Source: Candidatus Saccharibacteria bacterium UBA1103 (GTDB lineage: Bacteria > Patescibacteriota > Saccharimonadia > Saccharimonadales > Saccharimonadaceae). From it: DNA of 64,000 nt. Where the stretch lies: assembly GCA_002313515.1 (NCBI GenBank), contig DCBQ01000002.1:37253-101252 (forward strand). The letters are read 5' to 3'. Below, in pieces: positions 25,234 through 34,068 of the stretch (within the stretch, counting starts at the first letter, position 1; each line of letters begins with the position of its first letter). The translations under genes were made by a program, and so were the position numbers. The notes under the pieces are model-generated. The model saw nothing but the letters and a program-made list of their open reading frames with translations, was not told the DNA's origin and made no database searches.

Positions 25234-26136
25234 ATGTCAAGTGGAGTCAAAATACGTCGAGTAACGGGTATGGTAGCTGGCGTATCATTAATGAGTATGA
25301 TAGCGGTAGTGGCGACTTCAGGTTCGGCTAACGCCTGGGGACCTGAGCGTACTACTTTTACCATGGCAAAACCGGCTACCTACGCTACGTTTAACTCGAT
25401 AACAGATAACCCTAACTTTGGTGACGAACGTAACTTCCTGCGAGTTCGTGATGCTGATAGTAAATATTGGGTGACAGGTAGCAATCCAGAAGGTTATGGC
25501 AATAATGGTAAGAATGGCTGGACCGATACGATGAATATGCAAGAAGGCCATACTTACGAGGTTAAATTGTATGTTCATAACAATGGCGAGGAAGGCAAAT
25601 ATATGGCGGCGAACGTGCGAGCGCATGTCAACCTGCCTACTGCTGAAACTACTTTTGGCAAACAATTTGAGGTAAATGGTTATCTGTCGTCCAGTAACGC
25701 TAACCCTACTGAGATTTGGGACAATATTGTACTAAAGAGCGATAAAGCGTTTCACGTAAAGGTGGTGTCGCAGAAATACTACAATAACTTAAAGACTGAA
25801 GATGATGGCGGCTTTGATCTACCGAATGAAGTCTATACGGCTAAAGGTGAAGGCACTGGTGCTATGCTAGGCTACGACCAGCTGAACGGTTATGTCAATA
25901 GTTGCATGCCTTACTCGGGATTTGTTCTATTAAAGATTCAACCAGTATTCCAAACCACAACTGATACTCCGCCAACGTCGTCAGACGACAACGTAGATAA
26001 GGCCAAGACGACGCCAGGTGTGCCGGCCACTGGTTCTAATTTTACTGTTGCTACGGCTAGCTTTATAGGCTTTCTAGCTTTGGCTACCTTGGCGATATTG
26101 CTGCTAGGTAAACATGGCAAGATGTCACAAAAATAA
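25234..26136 (+). CDS. Exported small surface protein, cassette A second gene (WGPxRxTFT family)
   Basis: The product is 300 residues. A signal peptide (residues 1-32) ends SANA, followed by WGPERTTFTM at the mature N-terminus. The middle is a beta-rich domain (VRAHVNLPTAETTFGKQFEVNGYL) that resembles exported repeat proteins of this lineage. The C-terminus has GVPATGSN, then a hydrophobic helix and a basic tail (KHGKMSQK), the layout of a sortase-type sorting signal although the motif is not LPxTG. GGAGGG precedes ATG. The truncated protein at 63850 starts with the same WGPxRxTFT motif, so the two are paralogues. Confidence 0.8.
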   Translation: MSSGVKIRRVTGMVAGVSLMSMIAVVATSGSANAWGPERTTFTMAKPATYATFNSITDNPNFGDERNFLRVRDADSKYWVTGSNPEGYGNNGKNGWTDTMNMQEGHTYEVKLYVHNNGEEGKYMAANVRAHVNLPTAETTFGKQFEVNGYLSSSNANPTEIWDNIVLKSDKAFHVKVVSQKYYNNLKTEDDGGFDLPNEVYTAKGEGTGAMLGYDQLNGYVNSCMPYSGFVLLKIQPVFQTTTDTPPTSSDDNVDKAKTTPGVPATGSNFTVATASFIGFLALATLAILLLGKHGKMSQK

Positions 26137-26138
26137 GG

Positions 26139-26144
26139 TATAAT
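26139..26144 (+). promoter_or_regulatory. -10 box of parAB
   Basis: TATAAT is followed by AAGGAGG at 26157-26163. The Shine-Dalgarno spacing supports the GTG at 26168 rather than the TTG at 26165. Confidence 0.55.
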
Positions 26145-26167
26145 AGAAAATAATTAAGGAGGTATTG

Positions 26168-26968
26168 GTGACTAATGTTGTCGCAATAATCAATCAGAAA
26201 GGTGGCGTCGGTAAAACGACGTCAGCAATTAACATTGGTTATTACGCCGCCAAAGGCCATGATGCTCGTACACTTCTGATTGATTTTGACCCGCAGGGAA
26301 ATGCGTCATCGGGGCTAAATGTCGATCGTGATACTCTTCGTTCACCCAATAATCCTGCGGGCGCTGCTACTATTTTAGACGTCATCTCTGGCGAAGCGGC
26401 TTTGGCAGATGCAATTCAGACTACTAAGTTCAAGAATCTATATATTGCTCCGTCAACACCGCAGCTGGCCGACGCTGAGGCTGGCTTGGCCACAGCAGAT
26501 CGCCGCTTCAACCGTTTAGTGGATGCAGTGCGTACGATTGCTGATCGTTATGACTTAATTATCATTGACTCACCGCCGTCGCTTTCGCTGTTGACCGTCA
26601 ATGTCCTGGCGGCGTCCGATCAGGTATTATTGCCAGTACAGGCGGAGTTCTACGCTCTAGAAGGTCTTACACAACTGTTGGAAACTATGAAAGCGGTGCG
26701 CCAGTCGCTTAATCCAACCATTGAGCTACTGGGAGTTCTAGTTACGATGTACGATGCTCGTACGGCGTTATCACAACAGGTTTACGAAGAGGTTGCAAAA
26801 CATTTTCCGGGTAAAACGTTAGAGACTAAGATTCCGCGCAATGTACGATTAGCCGAAGCACCTTCGCATGGCTTGCCAGTTGGCGCATACGATCGATTTA
26901 GTAAGGGCGCAAGAGCATACAAAGCTGCCACAGCAGAGATTTTAAGGCGCTTAGGATGGGAGAAGTAA
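26168..26968 (+). CDS. parA: Chromosome partitioning ATPase ParA (Soj)
   Basis: ParA is the Walker-type ATPase that moves ParB-bound origins. The roughly 266-residue product has the deviant Walker A KGGVGKTT, Walker A' DFDPQGNASS, Walker B LIIIDSPPSL, and the C-terminal IPRNVRLAEAPSHG typical of chromosomal Soj proteins. parB starts 3 nt after its stop. No convincing parS site is seen in the window and dnaA/oriC are not here. Confidence 0.96.
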   Translation: MTNVVAIINQKGGVGKTTSAINIGYYAAKGHDARTLLIDFDPQGNASSGLNVDRDTLRSPNNPAGAATILDVISGEAALADAIQTTKFKNLYIAPSTPQLADAEAGLATADRRFNRLVDAVRTIADRYDLIIIDSPPSLSLLTVNVLAASDQVLLPVQAEFYALEGLTQLLETMKAVRQSLNPTIELLGVLVTMYDARTALSQQVYEEVAKHFPGKTLETKIPRNVRLAEAPSHGLPVGAYDRFSKGARAYKAATAEILRRLGWEK

Positions 26969-26971
26969 TCA

Positions 26972-27871
26972 GTGGTAAAACGGGGACTGGGTAAAGGTTT
27001 TGCGTCGTTAATTCCAACCGACGTAGTTGATAGTGACTTTGATATAACGGCCGCTGAGGACGAGAAGATCTCGGCGCTACGCTTACTAGCGCTGACAGAT
27101 ATTGAGCCTAATCCTGACCAACCGCGGCGTGATTTTGATGAAGCAGAGCTGGCGGAGTTGGCAGATTCGATTAGAGAGCATGGTCTATTGCAACCGTTGG
27201 TAGTAGCGCCGAAACGTGGTGGTAAATTTGAAATTGTGGCAGGTGAACGACGTTGGCGGGCAGCTAAGTTAGCCAAGTTGAAACAGGTGCCAGCTATCGT
27301 GCGAAAGCTGTCAGACCAACATAAGCTAGAGCTGTCTATCATCGAGAACGTCCAACGTAAAAATTTAAATCCATTGGAAATTGCGACAGCTTACGTCAAG
27401 CTAAAGAATCAGTTTAACCTAACTGACGAAGATATTGCCGCTAGAGTTGGCAAATCAATCAGTACAGTTAAGAATCTGATTCGCTTGATCGGTTTGCCTG
27501 ATGCGGCAAAGGAAGCTTTGCGTCGAGGTACAATTAGCGAAGGGCATGCTAGGCAAATTCTAGCAATAGACAATAGCCCAAAGATGCAGCAGAAGTTACT
27601 AGAAGCGATTATTGAGAATAAGTGGAGCGTGCGCAAGGCTGAGCAGTTTGTGATCGGCTATAAGGAAAGTGGCAAGAAGGGCGTTAAGTCAACGACACTA
27701 GCTAAGCGGGCCGTGCGGACGCAAACCGACTTTACGCGCAGCCTGGCGAAACGTATTGGCTTTAAGCCTAAGAACGTTGTACAACGCACCAATGCGCACG
27801 GTGGCTCGATTATTATTCGGTATAAGGATGATAACGAAATGGCACAAATCACAAAAGCTCTGGGTCTGTGA
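26972..27871 (+). CDS. parB: Chromosome partitioning CTPase/DNA-binding protein ParB
   Basis: ParB loads at parS and clamps onto DNA using CTP. The 299-residue product has the start KRGLGKGFASLIPT, the PNPDQPRRDFDEAEL motif, the CTP-binding GERRWRAAKLA and ENVQRKNLNPLEIA segments, and a helix-turn-helix (IAARVGKSISTVKNLIRL). The dimerisation tail is basic. The start is GTG. It forms an operon with parA. Confidence 0.95.
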   Translation: MVKRGLGKGFASLIPTDVVDSDFDITAAEDEKISALRLLALTDIEPNPDQPRRDFDEAELAELADSIREHGLLQPLVVAPKRGGKFEIVAGERRWRAAKLAKLKQVPAIVRKLSDQHKLELSIIENVQRKNLNPLEIATAYVKLKNQFNLTDEDIAARVGKSISTVKNLIRLIGLPDAAKEALRRGTISEGHARQILAIDNSPKMQQKLLEAIIENKWSVRKAEQFVIGYKESGKKGVKSTTLAKRAVRTQTDFTRSLAKRIGFKPKNVVQRTNAHGGSIIIRYKDDNEMAQITKALGL

Positions 27872-27877
27872 TAAACT
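27872..27877 (+). promoter_or_regulatory. -10-like box before alaS
   Basis: TGTGATAAACT ends 6 nt before ATG 27884 and overlaps the parB stop codon. Leaderless spacing. Confidence 0.45.
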
Positions 27878-27883
27878 AGTAGC

Positions 27884-29287
27884 ATGAATGCTGAGGATAT
27901 TAGACAGAAGTTTTTAGATTATGCTGCTAAGAACGGCCACGTAATTATTAAGCGCGCACCGGTCGTACCAGAGAACGATAATACGACATTATTTACGGGT
28001 TCGGGCATGCAGCCACTGTTAAAGTATTTACTGGGCGAGCCACATCCCGATGGTACTAGACTAGCTGACACGCAGACTTGTGTGCGGGCACAGGATATTG
28101 AGGAGGTAGGTGATAACCGTCACACCACCTTCTTTGAAATGCTGGGCAACTGGTCTCTAGGCGATTACTTCAAAGAAGAACAGATTACCTGGTTTTGGAC
28201 TTTTTTGACTGAAATAGTTGGCCTAGACCCGAACCGCCTATATGTCACTTGTTTTGAAGGCGACAAGAAAAATAACGTGCCGCGTGATACTGAAGCGGCT
28301 GCGATCTGGCAGAAATTGTTTGAGTCGAAAGGTATCGAAGCAAAGACGGTTGACATGGGTAGTGAGCAACACGGCTATGAGGTCGGCATGCACCCAGGCG
28401 AGCGGATTTTCTACTATGATGGCAGTAAGAATTGGTGGAGCCGTAACGGTGGCCCTGCTACTACGCCAATGGGTGACCCGTGTGGTCCCGACAGTGAAGT
28501 CTTTTACGAGTTTAGCGAAATCGAGCATGACCCGAAATTTGGTCCAAAGTGCCATCCAAACTGCGATTGTGGGCGTTACATGGAGATCGGTAATCAGGTG
28601 TTTACGCAGTATGTGCGTCGCGAACATGGCTTTGAGCTGTTGCCAAAGAAAAATGTGGACTTTGGTGGTGGCTTAGAGCGCATTGCGGCGGCAGCTATCG
28701 ATTCGCCTGATGTATTTAAGACGACTCTATTTGCGCCGATTATTGCAAAGCTAGAGCAACTGAGTGGTAAGAAATATGAATCTAACCAGCAGGCTATGCG
28801 GGTGATTGCCGATCACCTAAGGGCGGCTACCTTCCTGGCGGTGGATGGAGTACGGCCGAGCAATAAGCAACAAGGCTATGTGATGCGACGCTTAATTCGG
28901 CGGGCGGTACGTTTTGCCTTCGACCTAGGTGTGGAGCAGAACTTTATGGAAGAAATTGTGCCAGTAATTGCTGGTATTTACAAAGACTTCTTCCCTGAGG
29001 TGGAAGCGCAGCATGATGAGATTGTAAAGGTGATGGTTAAGGAAGAAAAGGCTTTTCGCCAAACCTTACGCAAGGGTCTAAAGGAATTTGATCGTCTAGT
29101 TGGCGACGGACTGACGGGCGAGGAAATATTCAAGCTTTACGATACTTACGGATTCCCAGTGGAGCTAGCAGTCGAAGAAGCCTATAAGCGTGATATTGCT
29201 GTGCCAGATGACTGGCGAGAGCAATTTAATACCCAGATGCAACATCAGCGCGACCTTAGCAAAGCTGGCGCTAAGCGGAAGTTCTAG
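27884..29287 (+). CDS. alaS: Alanyl-tRNA synthetase, short form without editing domain
   Basis: AlaRS charges tRNA-Ala. The 467-residue product holds the class II catalytic core (FTGSGMQPLLKYLLGEPHPD, GDNRHTTFFEMLGNWSLGDYF, GLERIAAA, LRAATFLAVDGVRPSN) and the helical tRNA-acceptor domain. It ends at KAGAKRKF, where normal 850-880-residue enzymes continue into the editing domain and C-Ala. Ser/Gly mischarging would not be cleared in cis. A Cys-rich insert (KCHPNCDCGRYMEI) sits in the core. Short AlaRS forms are known in some reduced lineages. The stop is clean, with no homologous continuation downstream. Confidence 0.92.
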   Translation: MNAEDIRQKFLDYAAKNGHVIIKRAPVVPENDNTTLFTGSGMQPLLKYLLGEPHPDGTRLADTQTCVRAQDIEEVGDNRHTTFFEMLGNWSLGDYFKEEQITWFWTFLTEIVGLDPNRLYVTCFEGDKKNNVPRDTEAAAIWQKLFESKGIEAKTVDMGSEQHGYEVGMHPGERIFYYDGSKNWWSRNGGPATTPMGDPCGPDSEVFYEFSEIEHDPKFGPKCHPNCDCGRYMEIGNQVFTQYVRREHGFELLPKKNVDFGGGLERIAAAAIDSPDVFKTTLFAPIIAKLEQLSGKKYESNQQAMRVIADHLRAATFLAVDGVRPSNKQQGYVMRRLIRRAVRFAFDLGVEQNFMEEIVPVIAGIYKDFFPEVEAQHDEIVKVMVKEEKAFRQTLRKGLKEFDRLVGDGLTGEEIFKLYDTYGFPVELAVEEAYKRDIAVPDDWREQFNTQMQHQRDLSKAGAKRKF

Positions 29288-29313
29288 CTAGTGCTAAAAA
29301 TAACCATTAATGC

Positions 29314-29319
29314 TACAAT
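29314..29319 (+). promoter_or_regulatory. -10 box of a leaderless transcript
   Basis: TGCTACAAT ends 6 nt before ATG 29326. Confidence 0.55.
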
Positions 29320-29325
29320 GTATTT

Positions 29326-30582
29326 ATGAAACTGTTTCAAAGACAGGCCAATACCGATGACTACATTGCGGCATTGGATATTGGTACTGAGTACACTAAG
29401 GTGTTAATAGCCAAGCTAGGTGACGATGATGATTTAAGGGTCGTTGGTGCTGGTAAATCCAGACAGGAATATGGCAATATGACCGGTGGCGCTATATCGG
29501 ATATTGTTGGCGTGGTTAAAAATTGTGAAGACGCCCTGGCGCAGGCTGAGGAACAAGCGGGTGTACAGGCGCGTCGCGTGGTTATAGGTATTGCAGGCGA
29601 GTTTGTAAAGGGTATTACCTCGACTATTCACTATAAGCGTCCAACGGCGGATCGGCCACTAGATGATGCGGAGATGCAACTCATTATCGAAAAGGTCCAA
29701 GATAATACGGCGATTAAGGCTCAGAAACAGATTGCCTTTGAAACGGGTACGCCGGACATCGAGGTAAAATTAGTTAACAGTGCAATCGTAGATATTCATA
29801 TTGATGGCTATAAGGTATCAAATCCTATTGGTTTTACGGGTCGCGATGTAGCCATCCAAATCTACACTGCCTATGCCCCTATGATGCATATCGGTGCATT
29901 AGAGCGTACGGCACTTAAGCTTAATCTAGAGCTAGTAGCAGTAGCGGCGGAGCCGTTCGCGGTAGCTCGTGCGGTTTTGGGTAATAACGGTGATCCTAAC
30001 TACACGGCCATTCTATGTGATATTGGTGGCGGTAGTACAGATATCGCCGTAGTTAATGATGGTGGCGTCGAGGGCACGCAAATGTTCGGCGTAGCAGGTC
30101 GATCATTCACAAAAACCATTGCGGATGACTTAGGCGTTGGACGTGAGGCGGCTGAGAGGCTGAAGCTGAATCTGGACGATCCTAAGATTAAACCAACTGT
30201 CAAAGAGTCTATAGGTAGCTCAATCAGCAAGACGCTTGATGTGTGGGTATCGGGTGTACAGTTGGCATTATCTGAATTTGACGCGGTCGATCACCTGCCT
30301 AATCGGTTCTTGCTGTGTGGTGGTGGATCTTCGCTAAAACCACTGACCGAGTATCTAGAGGAAGCTAAATGGTATCGAGGCTTACCGTTTACTAGGCGCC
30401 CCGTGATTAAACATATAGAGCCATCGGATGTTATCGGAATTGTTGATGAGACGGGTAACGTTGTGGATCATACGTTTATAACGGCACTTGGTTTACTGCG
30501 GGTTGGCTATGATACAATGGAAGTTGCTAATGATAATTCAGCTGGGCTAAGAGATAAGCTAAACAGAATTCTAAGAATATAG
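29326..30582 (+). CDS. FtsA/PilM-family actin-like ATPase
   Basis: The product is 418 residues. It has actin-fold nucleotide motifs: DIGTEYTKVLIAKL (phosphate 1), DIGGGSTDIAVV (phosphate 2) and LLCGGGSSLKPL (adenosine). An SHS2-type insert lies at about 75-165. The C-terminus ends in a short amphipathic helix (LRDKLNRILRI) like the membrane-targeting tail of FtsA. It could be the FtsZ-anchoring division protein or a type IV pilus PilM-like protein; the tail favours FtsA. The next gene, 9 bp away, encodes a single-pass membrane protein that may be its partner. Confidence 0.82.
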   Translation: MKLFQRQANTDDYIAALDIGTEYTKVLIAKLGDDDDLRVVGAGKSRQEYGNMTGGAISDIVGVVKNCEDALAQAEEQAGVQARRVVIGIAGEFVKGITSTIHYKRPTADRPLDDAEMQLIIEKVQDNTAIKAQKQIAFETGTPDIEVKLVNSAIVDIHIDGYKVSNPIGFTGRDVAIQIYTAYAPMMHIGALERTALKLNLELVAVAAEPFAVARAVLGNNGDPNYTAILCDIGGGSTDIAVVNDGGVEGTQMFGVAGRSFTKTIADDLGVGREAAERLKLNLDDPKIKPTVKESIGSSISKTLDVWVSGVQLALSEFDAVDHLPNRFLLCGGGSSLKPLTEYLEEAKWYRGLPFTRRPVIKHIEPSDVIGIVDETGNVVDHTFITALGLLRVGYDTMEVANDNSAGLRDKLNRILRI

Positions 30583-30591
30583 GATGAGTGC

Positions 30592-32400
30592 ATGGCAAGA
30601 TTGGACGATATAGAGAATAGGAGAGAAGGTACTAAAGCGAAGACTGGCGGTAGTGCTCATGCGAGTGATGCGTCTAAGACTTCGGGCGCACAGTCTACCT
30701 TGAGAGGGCGTGATACTATATATGTTGATGTCGACGATGATGTGACATCGATTATTGGCAAGATTAAGCGCTCAACTGATCCGGTAGTAGCATTAGTACC
30801 GCCAGCGGCGCGTGGTGCGTTGAATAGTGTAGTTAACTTGAAGCTTATTAGTCGCGCCGTAGAAATGTCACACAAACGACTAACCCTCGTAACGACTGAT
30901 CCAGCTCTACTAAATTTGGCGTCTGGACTACATATACCAGTTGCAAAAAGTATCAATGCTCAAGCAAAGGTTCCGGACGCTGACAGTGAAATGAGCGATA
31001 TAAACAAAGATAACGTAATAGACGGGAAAGACTTGTCTATCGGTGATCTAGATGGAACGACCAGTCGAGATCGGAATGCTGATAAAAGCATGTCAGCAGC
31101 GGTTGATTCTATCGAGGCGGACGATCAAATGCACAACGATCTTGATGCTGATGGTGTTAATGATGACCAGCCTAAAACTAACACTAGACAATCGCGCAGA
31201 AAGCCACAGGCTAGCATTCCGAACTTTAATAACTTTCGGAAGAAATTATTGATTGGTGTTGCGGTTGTTTTGTTGTTGATTGGTTTTGGCGTGTGGGCTG
31301 TAGTGTTTGCACCCTATGCTACTATTACTATCAAAGCGAAGACGGTCGGCAAGGACCTGGCTATCGACCTAAAGCTAACGCCAGATTCCGAGCTAAATGT
31401 TGATGAAGGAATTGTGTCTCCAGTAGTGAAAATTAGTAAGTCAACCGAGACAGCAAATTTTGAGGCAACGGGTGAGCGCGAACAAGGTGAAAAAGCAAAG
31501 GGAAGTGTTTATATTTGCAATAAACAGACTTTGCGCGCATCGCTAACTAGCAATGCCACCAATACTATTGATGTTCCGGCAGGTACACTGCTGTATGCAG
31601 ATGGTGTGCAGTTTGTGACGGATGCTCCTATTAATGACTTAGAGGGCTGGAGTGACGACAACGGCGCCGAGGATCAGCAAGTATGCTCATCAGTTAAGGC
31701 GACGGCTGTAAAGTATGGGCCCGAATACAATATTTCGGATGGCACCAAGATGTCAGTTCAGGGATTTAGCAGTAGCAAGGTGTCGGCTAGCGCTAAAGGT
31801 GAGTTTACTGGCGGCACGCGCGAAACTGTTAAGTTTGTTCAGCAGTCCGATATCGATAATGCCGTGCAAAAACTAAAGGATCAGCTGGACCAGGATGATG
31901 CTAAGAATAATTTGAAAAATCAGTTGGGTAATAATGTCCTAATCGTCAATGATAGTTTCGAACAGAGCTTTGGAACAGTTAAGGCTACCCCGTCGGTTAA
32001 TCAAGAGGCAAGTGGGCAGGCCAGCGTTAGTATGGAAGTTCGCTATTCACTGCTGGGCATTAGCAAGACTGATTTAGGAAAAATTCTAGATAGTCGCTTG
32101 CAGACAAACGACGCCAACCAAAAGATTTATGACAATGGTCTAGGCAAAGTAGAGTTTAGTCGATTTAGTACCGTTAAACACGGCTACAAGGTTACGGCTC
32201 AGACTACGGGCAATGTCGGTCCACAAATTGACGAGAATAAGGTGAAGAGTTCGGCCGTGGGCAAGAAGACCGAGGAGATTAAAACTGAACTAGCGAAGAA
32301 CACTGGCGTTAGTGATGTGGATGTGAAGATGGGGCCGTTTTGGGTTACTACGGCACCAAAAGCAGATAAGATAAAGGTTAACTTTACGATCGAGCAATAA
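30592..32400 (+). CDS. Single-pass membrane protein, conserved-looking partner of the FtsA/PilM-like ATPase
   Basis: The product is 602 residues. A cytoplasmic part has an alpha/beta domain (about 40-120: TIYVDVDDDVTSIIGKIK, then VVALVPPAARGALN) and an acidic linker. A membrane helix lies at about 218-241 (KLLIGVAVVLLLIGFGVW). The external part is beta-rich with a repeated TITIKAKTV/VTAQTTGNVG-type fold and two or three cysteines. The layout resembles the CPR proteins often annotated as baseplate-J-like or PilN-like. Tight spacing suggests it works with the upstream ATPase. Exact role unknown. Confidence 0.65.
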   Translation: MARLDDIENRREGTKAKTGGSAHASDASKTSGAQSTLRGRDTIYVDVDDDVTSIIGKIKRSTDPVVALVPPAARGALNSVVNLKLISRAVEMSHKRLTLVTTDPALLNLASGLHIPVAKSINAQAKVPDADSEMSDINKDNVIDGKDLSIGDLDGTTSRDRNADKSMSAAVDSIEADDQMHNDLDADGVNDDQPKTNTRQSRRKPQASIPNFNNFRKKLLIGVAVVLLLIGFGVWAVVFAPYATITIKAKTVGKDLAIDLKLTPDSELNVDEGIVSPVVKISKSTETANFEATGEREQGEKAKGSVYICNKQTLRASLTSNATNTIDVPAGTLLYADGVQFVTDAPINDLEGWSDDNGAEDQQVCSSVKATAVKYGPEYNISDGTKMSVQGFSSSKVSASAKGEFTGGTRETVKFVQQSDIDNAVQKLKDQLDQDDAKNNLKNQLGNNVLIVNDSFEQSFGTVKATPSVNQEASGQASVSMEVRYSLLGISKTDLGKILDSRLQTNDANQKIYDNGLGKVEFSRFSTVKHGYKVTAQTTGNVGPQIDENKVKSSAVGKKTEEIKTELAKNTGVSDVDVKMGPFWVTTAPKADKIKVNFTIEQ

Positions 32401-32411
32401 ACTTAGGTGTT

Positions 32412-32843
32412 ATGCATAGGGTAGTGGGTATAGATTTTGGGTCTAAACATATTGGTTTAAGTCGGGGCGATACGATGATCTGCTTGGCTACTCCCCTTAA
32501 GCCAATAATAGTTAATGGTGATTATTGGAAAGAGCTACTGGGTGTTATCGTGGAGGAGAGAGCAGATGTGGTAGTAGTCGGCTTGCCGCGCGACAATAAG
32601 GGCGTGGAGACTACTCAAAGTGCTAAGTGTCGAGAGTTTGCATCTGAGCTATCGCAGCGTTTAGTAAATACTTCAGTGCAGGCTGATGTGGTTATGCAAG
32701 ATGAGAGTCTAACGTCGGTCAAAGCTGAAGCGGAGATGCGACGAGATCGGCATTTTAACCCAGTGTCACTGCGTGATGGCACGGCTGATAGTCGGGCAGC
32801 TGCTATAATCTTGCAGGATTATTTGGAGGCACATCATGCGTAG
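32412..32843 (+). CDS. ruvX: Pre-16S rRNA nuclease / Holliday junction resolvase-like YqgF
   Basis: YqgF/RuvX matures the 16S rRNA 5' end and has an RNase H-like fold. The 143-residue product has GIDFGSKHIGLS, VVVGLPRDNKG, DESLTSVKAE and the C-terminal DSRAAAIILQDYL carrying the late catalytic Asp. It overlaps mltG by 8 nt; a ruvX-mltG pairing is common. Confidence 0.93.
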   Translation: MHRVVGIDFGSKHIGLSRGDTMICLATPLKPIIVNGDYWKELLGVIVEERADVVVVGLPRDNKGVETTQSAKCREFASELSQRLVNTSVQADVVMQDESLTSVKAEAEMRRDRHFNPVSLRDGTADSRAAAIILQDYLEAHHA

Positions 32844-34005
32844 TAATCCTAGTAAAGTGTCTCGCCGACCATCTATGGATATTGCCAATGATTTTATAGA
32901 GATGGACTTTAAGGCTGTAATGGATGCAGACCGTATGGCTACTATGAGTAAGCGCGAGCGACGTAAGTTTGAACGTAAACAGCGTAAGGCCTGCAAACCT
33001 CGCCATTCATTTGTGAAAATTGTTGCCTCGTTAATGACGCTAATTGTTATCTTGGGTGGGTGCGGCTGCTTGTGGTGGAGTACTTCCACTAATCCTGTTG
33101 ATGCTAAAGATACCAATACTAGACAGTTTGACGTCGACAAGGGTACGTCGACCGCTGAGGTAGCCGAGGCTTTGAAGCGCAGTGGCTTTATTCGCAATAC
33201 GCTAGCTTTTAAACTGTATATGCGGCTACATGGTGGTGTTATCCAAGCTGGGACGCATATGCTGAGTCCGAGCTATGATCTGGCTAAGGTCGTAAAAACA
33301 CTCGCCACTGCCGAGACTGATGAGGTTGATGTTACTATTCCGCCAGGTTTGACCTTGAAGGAGCTAAGAGAGAACTTTAAGAAGTATGACTATACGGATG
33401 ACGAGATCGATGCGGCTTTTGCCAAGCAATATGACAGCCCAGTCTTAGCCGATCGGCCGGCTGGAGCTACGCTAGAAGGCTATCTATTCCCAGATACTTA
33501 TCGCGTATATGCAGGTGACGATCTAAGTGTCTTAATTCAGAAAGCTTTAGATAAGATGAATTCGGAGATTCTTAGCAATAATCTGGGTGTTAAGTTCCAA
33601 CAGAACGGCCTAAACATACACGAGGGTATTACCATGGCGTCTATTGTGACTAAGGAGGTCAAGGATCCTACTGATCAGCGCAAGGTAGCAGGCGTGTTTT
33701 ATAAGCGTTTAAGCAACGGTATGAACTTAGGCTCAGATGTCACCTTTAAATATGCCTATGCACAAGGTCTGTGTAGCCAAGATAATTCAAAATGCGATTC
33801 GGTATACAACACGCGCATTCACGAGGGCTTACCGCCGGGTCCGATTGCCATACCAACACTTAGCGCACTAAGAGCGGTGGCTAATCCAGAAATTGGTACG
33901 GCTATGTATTTTGTGGCGGGCGATGACGGCAAAACCTATTTTTCGGATACATTAGATCAGCATAACCAGGCAATAGCTAACCACTGTACTAAGCTGTGCG
34001 AATAG
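32836..34005 (+). CDS. mltG: Endolytic murein transglycosylase MltG
   Basis: MltG cuts nascent glycan strands at the membrane. The 389-residue product has a basic N-terminus, a membrane helix at about 57-79, a LysM-like part, and the YceG domain with LEGYLFPDTYRV, GITMASIVTKEVKDP (the catalytic Glu), and NTRIHEGLPPGPIAIPTLSALRA. The C-terminus contains YFVAGDDGKTYFSDT. It follows ruvX with an 8-nt overlap. Confidence 0.95.
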   Translation: MRSNPSKVSRRPSMDIANDFIEMDFKAVMDADRMATMSKRERRKFERKQRKACKPRHSFVKIVASLMTLIVILGGCGCLWWSTSTNPVDAKDTNTRQFDVDKGTSTAEVAEALKRSGFIRNTLAFKLYMRLHGGVIQAGTHMLSPSYDLAKVVKTLATAETDEVDVTIPPGLTLKELRENFKKYDYTDDEIDAAFAKQYDSPVLADRPAGATLEGYLFPDTYRVYAGDDLSVLIQKALDKMNSEILSNNLGVKFQQNGLNIHEGITMASIVTKEVKDPTDQRKVAGVFYKRLSNGMNLGSDVTFKYAYAQGLCSQDNSKCDSVYNTRIHEGLPPGPIAIPTLSALRAVANPEIGTAMYFVAGDDGKTYFSDTLDQHNQAIANHCTKLCE

Positions 34006-34014
34006 CCCGATAGC

Positions 34015-34043
34015 TTGACTTAAGTATCATTAGTCGCTATACT
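34015..34043 (+). promoter_or_regulatory. Sigma-70-like promoter of the LysM-CHAP gene
   Basis: TTGACT and TATACT are spaced by 17 bp. The expected start near 34050 leaves a leader of about 19 nt without a strong Shine-Dalgarno site. Confidence 0.65.
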
Positions 34044-34068
34044 GTATTAAGATTTAATAAATCACGTT

